Positions 18,201-25,957 of a DNA stretch of 62,515 bases are shown here, piece by piece. The DNA comes from Acidimicrobiaceae bacterium (lineage in GTDB: Bacteria; Actinomycetota; Acidimicrobiia; Acidimicrobiales; Palsa-688). The DNA lies in contig PMWT01000220.1 in NCBI GenBank assembly GCA_003166025.1, positions 9,846-72,360 on the forward strand. Reading direction: 5' to 3'. Made by a program: the position numbers and the translations under genes. The notes beneath the pieces are model-generated. The model had not been told where the DNA came from. It saw only the letters and a list, made by a program, of their open reading frames with translations, and did no database searches. Positions within the stretch are counted from its first letter, which is position 1; each line of letters begins with the position of its first letter.

Positions 18201-19609
18201 TCGGGGTCGACCCCAACACCGTTACGGTCCACAAGTACTCGGTGGTGGCGGGCCAGATTGTCCTGGGCGCCGAGCTGGTGCGCTCGCCCACGGGGGCGCA
18301 GAGCACCACCAACGACCACGAGTACGACTACGTCGTCGACGCCAGCGCCGGCACCATCGCCCTGCTCAGCTCCAGCCTGCACTACCACCCGAGCACGCCC
18401 CTGGCCGTCCAGGTGGTCTCCGAGCCGCCCCACACCCTCACGGGACCAACTCGCGCAATCGAGATCTTGTCCACCGCCCCGCCCAAGGCCCCTGTGGTGG
18501 CCCGGGTCTCGCCCGCCTGGTCGATCGACGGGCCCACTGGCACGGCCGAGAGCGGGCTCAACCTTTCCCGGACGGGCGGCTACGTGCGGGTCTACCTGGA
18601 ACGGCCCTGGTTCTCGTCGGGGGCGGGCGAGGTGCTGGGGGTGGTGGGAATAACCGCGGCTCAGCTGGACGGGGGCGGGACCATCCTGCCCGCCGGCCTC
18701 GACCCCTCACTGGTCACCATGATGGGCCTCGACCCCATAAGCGCCTCGTCGCAGGACCGCTCCTACCCCGTGGTCCCCAGCCGGTTCAGCGCCACCGCGA
18801 GCGTGCCCCCCGTGCCCTATCGCACGCCCTACGCGTCGCCGCCCGAACTGTCGTTGTTGGAGAACCCCCTCGGCCCTACCATGCAAATCTGGCCTTACGA
18901 GGTCAACTTCGACCCTGTCAGCAATTACTGGTATGCCGACGTCAATATCACCGTGGGCGCCAACGCTGGCGGGCCTCCGCCCGGTTATTTCGTGCGCCTG
19001 GCCCTGGTCCGCTTTCAGCCCTATTCGATCGCGGGGGCCGAAATATCGCACGTAACTCTGGCCACTTTTGCCCAACCGGTAGCCAACCGGTCGGTGAGCG
19101 TCACCCAGGACAAGTCCGACTCGAGCGGGAGATCGGTGTTCGTCACCGTGAGCGGGCCGGGGTATTACGGTTTTCGGCCCCCCAACCCGAAAACGGCGGC
19201 CGTCCAGGTCGACTCCGATAACCCCTACTCGGCGCATACTTATAGCACTGACCCCGGTTTTGTGGGCGGAGTGGCCAGTTCCACCATGATCGTCGAGGTC
19301 CAGGTGCAAGACACGAGCACCGGCCTGTCGGGCGACCTGGCCTGGACGGCGGCACCGGGCCTCGGCCCGGTCATGCTCACGCCCAGCTTCAAGGGCCAGA
19401 ACGAGGTGGTCTGGAGCCGGTCGAGCAGCTTGGAGGCCCAACCTCTTGGCCTGGTCCTGCCGGCCGCCCTGGGCTCGGGCACGCCCATGCGCCTGCGCAT
19501 AAGCGAGCTCGATTACTACGCCTTCGAGGGGAGCGAGGGACGGGTGACGCCGGCGGCGGTGAACACCAGCTTCCGGCGGCCGTTCGTGGCCCTCATCCCC
19601 ATCAGCTGA
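15224..19609 (+). CDS. 1461-aa protein of unknown function, third gene of the locus
   Basis: One uninterrupted frame of 4.4 kb, 30 bases after the preceding stop. The ATG at 15224 is preceded by CCGAGGAGCC. No signal peptide or membrane helix is evident. Segments of note are SVRLSVFVSPQLQTDEGG near residue 20, RFDVWPLNDHNQSWCSLHQR around 425, FGWRYRYRARGVDLAGNS around 550 and a long beta-rich C-terminal half. The RYRARGVDLAGNS stretch resembles the edge strands of Ig-like or fibronectin-like modules. Its neighbours suggest a complex with the Tat-signal protein and the 856-aa protein. I do not recognise the family by name. Confidence 0.75.
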   Translation: MRTETIVWTALPNGRTGASSVRLSVFVSPQLQTDEGGANPLLSLFPDWTVWPRTLATPALRFEVTFAGHPAVVVAPDLSGLSPTRWQALFDPATTGVTSYSYQDYAGTTINSFNAQAVQENVSKLYGQIGVASGVLPPVLSFSTGQFVGGREVGSLVDSVANLTRDSDLYPLKKAVVAARDFHLRPPVTLNSAPVAAPYVATVPTLDFHQAVSSLGSYPAVLRLLGLVFDLEVPLPAALVSSTTDFVVNVRVVPRLKSHFDGTGDRNTVNVSLETQSALTPDSFRPAPDGLDYRNGMLDLADPARFSVIDLDVDGASEQLVNLSQALNNITHWVAPQSSASADGATLAMTTPALRSTGPSIVWSGWGTPGAGLNALAAAQTNISTAVTNWVTWYLKYHKSAVRPPAPALPVLGAVDVIRGHRFDVWPLNDHNQSWCSLHQRLGTYIFGTEAAVALPEGTTPGLDEGTSVPGATSQAGMTAPSAELWVHESIARWAGWSLAAPRPGNQIDPNDSVHASRNNPAVTTPDAAGQVTPQLSASFQVAPGTLPKLRFGWRYRYRARGVDLAGNSVPLDVNDATTATAPVTHYRYEPVASPVVVPTAPLVPGEAVLLLAVRDYQAAPAMAVTPNSRWLFPPRVSEMMAEEHGMLDGFRAGLPPELDKRPAGDAATYQMLGGTAAAPGRADAVVTDVAQVATDPTTGTPYLAATAHPSTPWLPDPLGRGVTISGFVVGTELFEWAGGRWPSADPVLVILKAGPLARHRTAATASAPATLTVSLPAADVLDLRLSSNLTSPETLGAYHWMLAETTTAAQRADLAVLALAGELWMLTPFRVLRLVNAVRLPLVAPHFVFPLVGRGPGSTQASILDRDFRYDGKSTADIAAEAVWTDPLDDPSTNEGPATATVTSHGHAFQAHIPDPSPVGAFARPMEVIAPLKPVPIVGSAVVHNIGDTLHHVVEYTCTATSRYAEFFKVTVQVSLVGTGPAVITGTAPPGLGVDPNTVTVHKYSVVAGQIVLGAELVRSPTGAQSTTNDHEYDYVVDASAGTIALLSSSLHYHPSTPLAVQVVSEPPHTLTGPTRAIEILSTAPPKAPVVARVSPAWSIDGPTGTAESGLNLSRTGGYVRVYLERPWFSSGAGEVLGVVGITAAQLDGGGTILPAGLDPSLVTMMGLDPISASSQDRSYPVVPSRFSATASVPPVPYRTPYASPPELSLLENPLGPTMQIWPYEVNFDPVSNYWYADVNITVGANAGGPPPGYFVRLALVRFQPYSIAGAEISHVTLATFAQPVANRSVSVTQDKSDSSGRSVFVTVSGPGYYGFRPPNPKTAAVQVDSDNPYSAHTYSTDPGFVGGVASSTMIVEVQVQDTSTGLSGDLAWTAAPGLGPVMLTPSFKGQNEVVWSRSSSLEAQPLGLVLPAALGSGTPMRLRISELDYYAFEGSEGRVTPAAVNTSFRRPFVALIPIS

Positions 19610-19644
19610 ACGCGCCAACCCTGGCGCTCGGCTCGTCGCTGGCC

Positions 19645-20774
19645 ATGTCCGGCGCCACGATCGTGGCCACCTCTACATCGACGTGCAACAAATGGGGCCA
19701 CAACCCGGGCACGGCCAAGGAGTACACCTTCTGCGTGAACCGGGGGGCCGCCTACGTGTTCGAGCAGCCCGCCGGGGGTTGGTCAGGGGTACTTCACCAG
19801 AACGCCGTGTTGACCGCCTCGGACCTAGCAGCCCCTACTGGACAGTTAGCGGGAGCCGAACTCGGGCCCTCGGCCGCCATCTGGGGGAGCACGATCGCCG
19901 TTGCCGGCGGCGGCCAGCACGTTAGCTCGACCAACGCCGGCGCGGTGTACGTGTTCGAAGAGCCGGCCGGGGGGTGGTCGGGCCCATGACCCAGGACGCC
20001 GAGCTGACCCCCTCTGGAGCCGGAAATGGCGAGCTCGGCGTCTCCGTTGCGGTATCGGGGAACACCGTCGCCGTGGGCGCACCACTTCAAACAGTGGGCT
20101 CGAACACCGAGCAGGGCGCCGTGTTCGTGTACAACGAGCCCGCCTCGGGCTGGTCAGGGGTGCTAAGCCCAGCCGCCGAGCTGACCGCCTCCGACGGCAC
20201 CCGGGGCGGTTCCTTCTGGGCGACGGTGGCGGCGTTGGGGAGCACCATCGCCGTAGGCGAGCAAAATGGTGGCCCCGGGAATTTCAGCCACGCCTATCTC
20301 TTCAGCGAGCCAGTAGCGGGCTGGTCCGGGCCCGAGACGGAGAGCTTGGAACTGGTGGCCTCCAACGAGGCCATAACCGACGAGTTCGGCTCCGCCGTCG
20401 CTCTGTCTTGTGGCACCGTCGTCGTCGGTGCTGCGTACCATCGCCGGCTCGGCTCAACCGCTTCGCAGGGCGCAGTGTACGTGTCCGCGCCGCCCACCTC
20501 TGCGAGCGCCGGCGGCGCCCCGACCACGGTGGCGGCTCAAAGCACAACCGCGGCACTAGACAGCGGCAGAGCTCACTTCCCGAGCCTCGCCGCGTCTGCG
20601 GAAACGCCGGCGAGCAGTGCCTGCACACTGCTGGTCACGGACGTGACCGCAACGTCTGACCCTCTGTCGGTGGATGTCCATGTCAGCCAGGATCCTCGCT
20701 ACGCCAACGGCCCAGCCGGAGGTCAGCGGGGAGCGATGCCCCCGTCCAAGGCGAACACTTTGCTGGTCAGGTAA
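19645..20774 (+). pseudogene. FG-GAP repeat (beta-propeller) protein, frameshifted
   Basis: Two frames together encode five tandem FG-GAP-like repeats. Each unit reads roughly G-S-x-V-A-(V/L)-S-G-x-T-I-(A/V)-V-G followed by GAVYVFEEPAGGWSG. The first frame (19645-19989) stops inside a repeat right after GGWSGP, and the repeat pattern resumes in the next frame with MTQDAELTPSG. A single missing base near 19985 explains this. The last 100 codons lack repeats and read into an opposing gene remnant. FG-GAP repeats fold into extracellular propellers. The gene follows the 1461-aa gene by 35 bases in the same direction, so it may once have belonged to that locus. Confidence 0.75.
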
Positions 20775-20890
20775 CCGTTCACCAGCATCGCCATGCCAGA
20801 TCGGCGACTTCTTCCGTCGTGCCCAGGCGGCCGACCGGAACAACGCCCGCACTTCCAAGACCCACCATGGTTTGGACGAACTGGCGAGAG
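20723..20890 (-). pseudogene. C-terminal remnant of a short-chain dehydrogenase (SDR)
   Basis: On the minus strand, the segment VVPVGRLGTTEEVADLA followed, after a one-base frame change near 20795, by NGYLTSKVFALDGGIAPR and a stop at 20723 is the standard C terminus of an NAD(P)-dependent SDR. The rest of the enzyme, including the Rossmann fold and catalytic Tyr-Lys, is absent. It is a truncated, frameshifted fragment caught between the FG-GAP gene tail and the molybdenum hydroxylase promoter. It overlaps the end of the FG-GAP frame, which suggests that tail is not native coding sequence. Confidence 0.7.
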
Positions 20891-21006
20891 CTGGGCTCAT
20901 CGTGGAGAGCCGGCCATTAGGGGGACCGCCGCCCGCGGTGGGGCCGTGTAGTTTCGAAAGAGGGGGTGCGCCCAGGGCACCACCCCGACGAAAGGCAGGC
21001 ACCACC

Positions 21007-23583
21007 ATGGGCACAGTGACGGTAAATGGCAAAGCCTGCGAAACCGGTAGCACCGGGGGGAAGCTCATCGGTTTCCTTCGTTACCGCCTCGGTCTTACCG
21101 GCCCGAAGCCGGGCTGCGGCGAAGGTGAGTGTGGCGCCTGCGCGGTGCTGGTCGACGGCGAACCGGTTCTTTCTTGCCAGGTGGAGCTCGACGAAGTTGC
21201 CGGCCACTCGGTCACCACTATCGAGGGCTTGGCCGGCGATGGCTTCCTCCACCCCGTGCAGCAGGCGTTGGTGGAAGAGAGGGCGTCCCAATGCGGCTAC
21301 TGCCTACCCGGGATCGCGCTACGGCTGGCCGCGTTCCTGAGCCGAGAGCGGGACCTTGGTGACCACGACGTTGCCGCGGCGTTGGCTCCCCAGCTCTGCC
21401 GCTGCGGTTGCTATGCCCGGGTGCTCAGGGCAGCCATACGGGCAGTCGAGCTCATGGCGGGGGGTGACCGGCTCCGTGACGAACCAGGGCCAGCCATACC
21501 ACAGCCGGAACTGGCTCGCCCCCGCCGGCCTTGGGACCTCTCGGAGCCCGGCGACAGGGAGTGGTTCGAGCCACTGGGGGACGGCCTCGTCGTGGTGTGG
21601 CCCCCGCCGTCAGCGGGTGGGTGGGCCATGAGCGGCGGTGCGTGGTTGCACCTGGCCCCTTCCGGTCTGGTTACGGCCTTCAGTGGCAAGGTCGACGTGG
21701 GCCAGGACAATCGGACGGCTTTCCGCTTACTCGTGGCCGAAGAGCTCGACGTACCGGTCGGCCACGTGCACATCGTGGCGGGGGACACTGATGTGTGCCC
21801 GTACGATATGGGAACTTTCGGGAGCCGCTCGATGCCTGATTCGGGCGAAGCGCTTCGGCGGGCCGCCGCCGGGGCTCGCCAGCTGTTGGCCGACCTCGCT
21901 GCCCGGGGCGCGGAGCGGCCCGGTCGCTCGCCCAGCGCGGGTAGCGGGGCCGAAGCTGGGCCAGGAGACGGCTCGAGCGACTGGGGGCTCTTGCATGGCG
22001 TGCGCCGGGTAGAAGTCCTCGGGGCGGAGCCGCCCCTTAAGTCGATGGGCGCCCGCCGCTTTGTGGGCCGGCCGGGCCATGCGCCCGAGCGCGTCGATGC
22101 CGTGACCGGTCGCCGCAGGTTCGTGTCCGACCTCGCGCTACCGGCGATGCTGTACGGCGCCGTCCTGCGCCCGCCCGTCCTCGGTGCCCAGCTGCAGGCC
22201 GTCGACCCCGCGGCCGTCCAACGTCTGCCCGGTGTGACCTTCGTACACGACGGCGATCTTGTGGGCGTGCTTGCCGAGGGGGGCCCAGTACCAGCCAGGC
22301 GGGCGTTGGCTCTGCTGGAGGCCAAGTGGCAGGTCCCCGCCCCGGTCCTGGGGGACCTTGCCTCTTATTTGCGTTCGCACCCGTCGGCCGGGGTGGGCTG
22401 GGACAGAGCCGTGGAGGAGCAAGTCGGGGACGTGGAGCATGCGCTGGCCACGGCTGAGGTGCGCCTCGATGCGACTTACACGACCCCGTACATCGCGCAC
22501 GTGCCGCTTGAGACCCGGGCGGCCCTGGCTTTGTGGGAGGCGGGCCGGCTCACCGTTTGGACGGGCACCCAGGTCCCCTTTGGTGTACGCGCACACCTTG
22601 CAGGCGCCCTTGGTCTGGACGAGGCCGACGTGCGCGTCCTTGTCCCGCCAACTGGGGGCGCGTTCGGTGGGAAGCACGGCGGCGACGTGGCCCTCGAAGC
22701 AGCACGCCTGGCCCGGGCTGTTGACCGCCCGGTCATGGTCCACTGGAGCAGGGCGGAGGAGTTCGCCTGGGGCTCACGGCGCCCGATGGCGGTGGTCGAC
22801 GTGCGGGCGGGCCTCGGCCCGGATGGCAAGCTCTGCGCGTGGGACTTCTGCGACATCAATGCGGGCCCCGCAGCGCTCTCCGCTCCCTACTCCGTCGAGC
22901 ACCGCCGGTTGCGTTACCAGCCGGCGGTGTCGCCTGTCCCGCAAGGTTCTTACCGGGCCCTCGGCGCGAACGCCAACAACTTCGCCCGTGAGTCCCACAT
23001 CGACGAGCTCGCTCATCTAGCTGGGACCGACCCGGTCACCTTCAGGTTGCAGCACCTTAATGACGAAAGGCTCGCCAACGTACTGCGCACCGCAGCGGGA
23101 CATTTCGGCTGGGGCCAGATGTCGCGCGCCCAACAAGGCCCTGGCACGGGATGGGGTGTCGCCGTCGGGCTGGAAAAAGAAGGCCGCGTGGCTACATGCG
23201 CCGAGGTGAGCGTCACCGATGACGGCAGTATCCGGGTGGTCCGCATTGTGACCGCCTACGAGTGCGGGACGATCGTCAACCGCGACACCGTGGCGAACCA
23301 AATCGAAGGGGCTACGGTAATGGCACTCGGTGGGGCACTGTTCGAGGAGCTGCCATGGCAGGACGGCCTTCTCGCTGAGGTTTCGCTCGCCGGCTATCGC
23401 GTGCCGCGCTTTGCCGACATCCCAACTATCGATGTCGTGTTGGTCGACCGGCCAGACCTGCCTCCAGCCGGGGCAGGCGAGACACCGATGATCGCGGTGG
23501 CACCGGCGGTCGCCAACGCGGCCTTCACCGTCACCGGCCACAGGTCCCGTTCTCTCCCGTTGCAAGCCCGGCAAGCTAGCTGA
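21007..23583 (+). CDS. Molybdenum hydroxylase, [2Fe-2S] and molybdopterin domains fused (xanthine dehydrogenase family)
   Basis: An 858-aa single-chain hydroxylase. Residues 1-150 form two [2Fe-2S] domains: CGEGECGACAVLVDG...C for the plant-type cluster and CGYCLPG...CRCGCY for the second. The molybdopterin part follows, with HLAPSGLVTAFSGKVDVGQD, FGSRSMPDSGEA, PTGGAFGGKHGGDVA and the C-terminal GAGETPM, whose Glu is the likely catalytic base. No FAD-domain gene lies next to it, so electrons probably leave to a cytochrome or other carrier, as in isoquinoline 1-oxidoreductase-type enzymes. The ATG at 21007 has AAAGGCAGG upstream. No cofactor-maturation genes are nearby. Substrate is probably an N-heterocycle or aldehyde. 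Confidence 0.82.
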   Translation: MGTVTVNGKACETGSTGGKLIGFLRYRLGLTGPKPGCGEGECGACAVLVDGEPVLSCQVELDEVAGHSVTTIEGLAGDGFLHPVQQALVEERASQCGYCLPGIALRLAAFLSRERDLGDHDVAAALAPQLCRCGCYARVLRAAIRAVELMAGGDRLRDEPGPAIPQPELARPRRPWDLSEPGDREWFEPLGDGLVVVWPPPSAGGWAMSGGAWLHLAPSGLVTAFSGKVDVGQDNRTAFRLLVAEELDVPVGHVHIVAGDTDVCPYDMGTFGSRSMPDSGEALRRAAAGARQLLADLAARGAERPGRSPSAGSGAEAGPGDGSSDWGLLHGVRRVEVLGAEPPLKSMGARRFVGRPGHAPERVDAVTGRRRFVSDLALPAMLYGAVLRPPVLGAQLQAVDPAAVQRLPGVTFVHDGDLVGVLAEGGPVPARRALALLEAKWQVPAPVLGDLASYLRSHPSAGVGWDRAVEEQVGDVEHALATAEVRLDATYTTPYIAHVPLETRAALALWEAGRLTVWTGTQVPFGVRAHLAGALGLDEADVRVLVPPTGGAFGGKHGGDVALEAARLARAVDRPVMVHWSRAEEFAWGSRRPMAVVDVRAGLGPDGKLCAWDFCDINAGPAALSAPYSVEHRRLRYQPAVSPVPQGSYRALGANANNFARESHIDELAHLAGTDPVTFRLQHLNDERLANVLRTAAGHFGWGQMSRAQQGPGTGWGVAVGLEKEGRVATCAEVSVTDDGSIRVVRIVTAYECGTIVNRDTVANQIEGATVMALGGALFEELPWQDGLLAEVSLAGYRVPRFADIPTIDVVLVDRPDLPPAGAGETPMIAVAPAVANAAFTVTGHRSRSLPLQARQAS

Positions 23584-23747
23584 TGAGCAAGGGCGGTTCG
23601 ACCACACAGGGGAGCGCATCGTGGCCAAGGACTTCGAGAGCTGGCTCGCTGACTTCCGCTCCCGGCGCGGCCAACCCCCGGGCTGACGACGGGGCCCGTT
23701 CTGGCTCGGCGCCGTCGGGCGCGCCGCCTTAGCGCGAAGATCGCGCC

Positions 23748-24050
23748 ATGACAGAGCCCGGCTTCCGGCTTGTAGCCGACGTCAGTTCAGATGACCCCGG
23801 GGCAGTCGGGCCCGTCCTGGAGGCGCTGATCGTTGGCGAGATCTCCACCACCACCGACGGCTTCCACATAGAGGCGACCGTTACGGGCGAGGACGCCCGA
23901 GAGCTGAACCGCTCGTTGCTCTCTGCCCTGAGGAAGGCCGAGCGTCGGACACGCTTGCGGTCCGAGTGGACTGCTGGCGGGACAACCCATCGTTTCTTTG
24001 ACTATGCGTCGAAAGGGAGCCGACCTTCGACGCTGCCGGAACCGACATGA
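23748..24050 (+). CDS. Hypothetical protein, 100 aa
   Basis: A small soluble protein I cannot place with certainty. It reads as two short beta-alpha units: an N-terminal FRLVADVSSDD strand, then GEISTTTDGFHIEATVTGED and the helix ARELNRSLLSALRKAERRTRLRS, ending in THRFFDYASKG. The ALRKAERRTRLRSEW portion loosely resembles the helix of Pcc1/KEOPS-type small proteins. The ATG at 23748 lacks a strong ribosome site. It lies alone between the molybdenum hydroxylase and the methyltransferase. Confidence 0.55.
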   Translation: MTEPGFRLVADVSSDDPGAVGPVLEALIVGEISTTTDGFHIEATVTGEDARELNRSLLSALRKAERRTRLRSEWTAGGTTHRFFDYASKGSRPSTLPEPT

Positions 24051-24233
24051 AAGTTGCTTTCCTACAGCGGCGCCGAGACCCATCTCGCCAGCGCCGTGCG
24101 CGATCCGTGCGCGAGGGGAGCGGCACGTTCCGTCGCGAGGCGGCCGACCTTCTGGGCCCAGGCTGGGAGGGATGGCCAGGGGCGCTGACGTGCGAGGGTG
24201 CCGAAGGTATATTTGCAACCGGAAAGGGGCGGG

Positions 24234-25046
24234 GTGTCGGGAACCAACGCAGACTTACCCGGTTGGACGGTCGTTGACGAGGGCTGGGGTCGCAAGGCAG
24301 TGGACTTCTCGACTCTGAGCGAGCCGAGCAATTGCAGGGAGTATGTCGCCCTCCACCACCAGCTTGGGGTCGATGCCGGCAGTCGCCTGCTCGACGTTGC
24401 GTGCGGGTCTGGCTTGGCCATCGAACTGGCTCGACTTCGCGGCGCTAGCTGCTCGGGCATCGACGCCTCAGCGAGGTTGGTCGCTATAGCCCGTTACCGG
24501 AACCCCGACTGTGATATCCGGGTCGGGGATATGTACCACCTCCCTTGGGATGACGAGACGTTCGACGTCGCAACGAGCTTCCGCGGAATTTGGGGTACGA
24601 CGCCAGATGCCGTAGCCGAGATGGGTCGAGCCTTGCGGCCCGGCGGCCGACTTGGACTAACGGTTTGGGGACACTTGAAAGTTTCGCCTGGGGCGTGGGC
24701 CCTGTCACCGTTTCGGCTGGCGGCTGCCGAAAAGGTCGAGAACCAGGCGGCCATGGTGTCGCTAGGGCGACCGGGTGTTGGAGAGCGCCTATTGGAGTCG
24801 TGCGGGTTCATCGACATCGAGCGCGTCAATGTTCCCTTTGCCTGGGAGTTCCCGGACCCGGAGATCTACGCGCGGGCTTTGGCTTCCACAGGCCCGGCGT
24901 ACGAAGCCATCCAGAACGTCGGGGAGGAAGCTTTTCGTAGTGCAGCCCTAGAACAGGCGCGCCAGCAGGTTCTCGACGGGGTTCCTCTGCGAGCCGAGAT
25001 CAATGTCGTGGGGTACATCGCCCGCAAGCCGGGAGGAACGGAGTGA
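24234..25046 (+). CDS. SAM-dependent methyltransferase (class I)
   Basis: A Rossmann-fold methyltransferase of the UbiE/COQ5-like (Methyltransf_11) type. The SAM loop is LLDVACGSGLAIELA, with the acidic post-II residue in CSGIDAS and the post-III segment DMYHLPWDDETFDVATSF. The later LRPGGRLGLTVWG is the usual motif VI. I choose GTG at 24234 because GGAAAGG lies 6-7 bases upstream; GTG at 24198 is also in frame. The stop is 1 base before the next ATG, so the AhpD-like gene is co-translated. Substrate unknown, probably a small molecule. Confidence 0.8.
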   Translation: MSGTNADLPGWTVVDEGWGRKAVDFSTLSEPSNCREYVALHHQLGVDAGSRLLDVACGSGLAIELARLRGASCSGIDASARLVAIARYRNPDCDIRVGDMYHLPWDDETFDVATSFRGIWGTTPDAVAEMGRALRPGGRLGLTVWGHLKVSPGAWALSPFRLAAAEKVENQAAMVSLGRPGVGERLLESCGFIDIERVNVPFAWEFPDPEIYARALASTGPAYEAIQNVGEEAFRSAALEQARQQVLDGVPLRAEINVVGYIARKPGGTE

Positions 25047-25047
25047 A

Positions 25048-25638
25048 ATGACCGGTAGCTTTCTCGAACAGGCACCCATTAACCCGCAAGTCCAAGCGCT
25101 CTATGACGAAGACTTAGCTGAAAGCGGCTATGTGTGGAACGTTTCTCGATTATGGGCGTACCAACCTGAAACTCTCCAGGGACTGTTCGACTTGATGTCG
25201 CAGGCGTTCAAGCCCAGCGGACTGGCTTTCCGTCAGCGAGGGATCCTGGTTACCGCTGCGGCGTCGGCTCTCGGTGACTCGTACTGCTCGATGGCTTGGG
25301 GCGGGAAGCTCGCCGGCGCGACCGAACCGGACCTGGCGGCAGGCGTGCTCAAAGGCCGTGATGGCGAGCTGAGCGAGCAGGAGAAGGCTATGGCTGCGTG
25401 GGCGCGCAAGATCGTCAAGGATCCCAATGCGACGACTCCAGCCGATGTGCAGGCATTGCGAGACGCAGAGCTTAGCGGCGAACAGATATTCGCTATCACC
25501 GCATTCGTGGCTCTACGCTTGGCGTTTTCCACCATCAACGACGCCCTTGGAGCTCAGCCAGATCCGCAACTTGTCGAGAGTCTGCCCAAAGAGGTCGTCG
25601 ACGCGGTCACCTACGGCCGGCCAGCGTCAGCCAAGTAG
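25048..25638 (+). CDS. Carboxymuconolactone decarboxylase / AhpD-like family protein
   Basis: An all-helical protein of 196 aa. The core helix pair contains GLAFRQRGILVTAAASALGDSYCSMAWG, the position where AhpD-like proteins carry CxxC or a Cys-Ser pair. Here only one Cys (DSYCSMAWG) is present, so a peroxidase cycle with two resolving cysteines seems unlikely. GELSEQEKAMAAWARKIVKDPNATTPADVQALRDAELSGEQIFAI matches the family's second half. It sits 1 base behind the methyltransferase in a two-gene unit. Confidence 0.75.
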   Translation: MTGSFLEQAPINPQVQALYDEDLAESGYVWNVSRLWAYQPETLQGLFDLMSQAFKPSGLAFRQRGILVTAAASALGDSYCSMAWGGKLAGATEPDLAAGVLKGRDGELSEQEKAMAAWARKIVKDPNATTPADVQALRDAELSGEQIFAITAFVALRLAFSTINDALGAQPDPQLVESLPKEVVDAVTYGRPASAK

Positions 25639-25696
25639 CCGGCCAACGGTCGGCGAAGCAAGTGCCTCGTCACCGTTCGCCTCCTACACTTAGACC

Positions 25697-25889
25697 GTGT
25701 CGACGCTGGAACAGCCGGCCCCGGCCCCGGTTGGGTCCGGTGATCGCAGCGTTTCGGGACGCGCCCGTCGATGATGAACCGGTCAGCGCGGCGGATGGCC
25801 GGGCGCTCGCCGAAGTGCGGGCGGACCGTGCCACCGGCGTGGCCCGGATCTCGTACGCGGAGATCATGCGCAAGCACGCCTCTGCCTGA
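25697..25889 (+). pseudogene. Orphan type II antitoxin, frameshifted
   Basis: The C-terminal frame reads AAFRDAPVDDEPVSAADGRA and ends ISYAEIMRKHASA, the layout of short antitoxins paired with RelE-like toxins. The natural N terminus STLEQPAPAPVG starts at GTG 25697 in another frame; one extra base near 25735 separates the two halves. A possible -10 (TACACT, 25685-25690) lies only 7 bases before that GTG, suggesting a leaderless transcript. No toxin gene follows; the integrase comes next. Probably a dead remnant. Confidence 0.55.
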
Positions 25890-25957
25890 TCCTGTCGAGC
25901 AAACCGGATACCAGTTCGAGGGTCCGGGGCCGGTGGGTCGACCCCGGGGCCGGCAAA

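Noticed and set aside
23622-23687. 21-codon GTG ORF with GGAG upstream, after the molybdenum hydroxylase
   Set aside because: Too short to judge, no hydrophobic or motif content, and no coupling to a neighbour.
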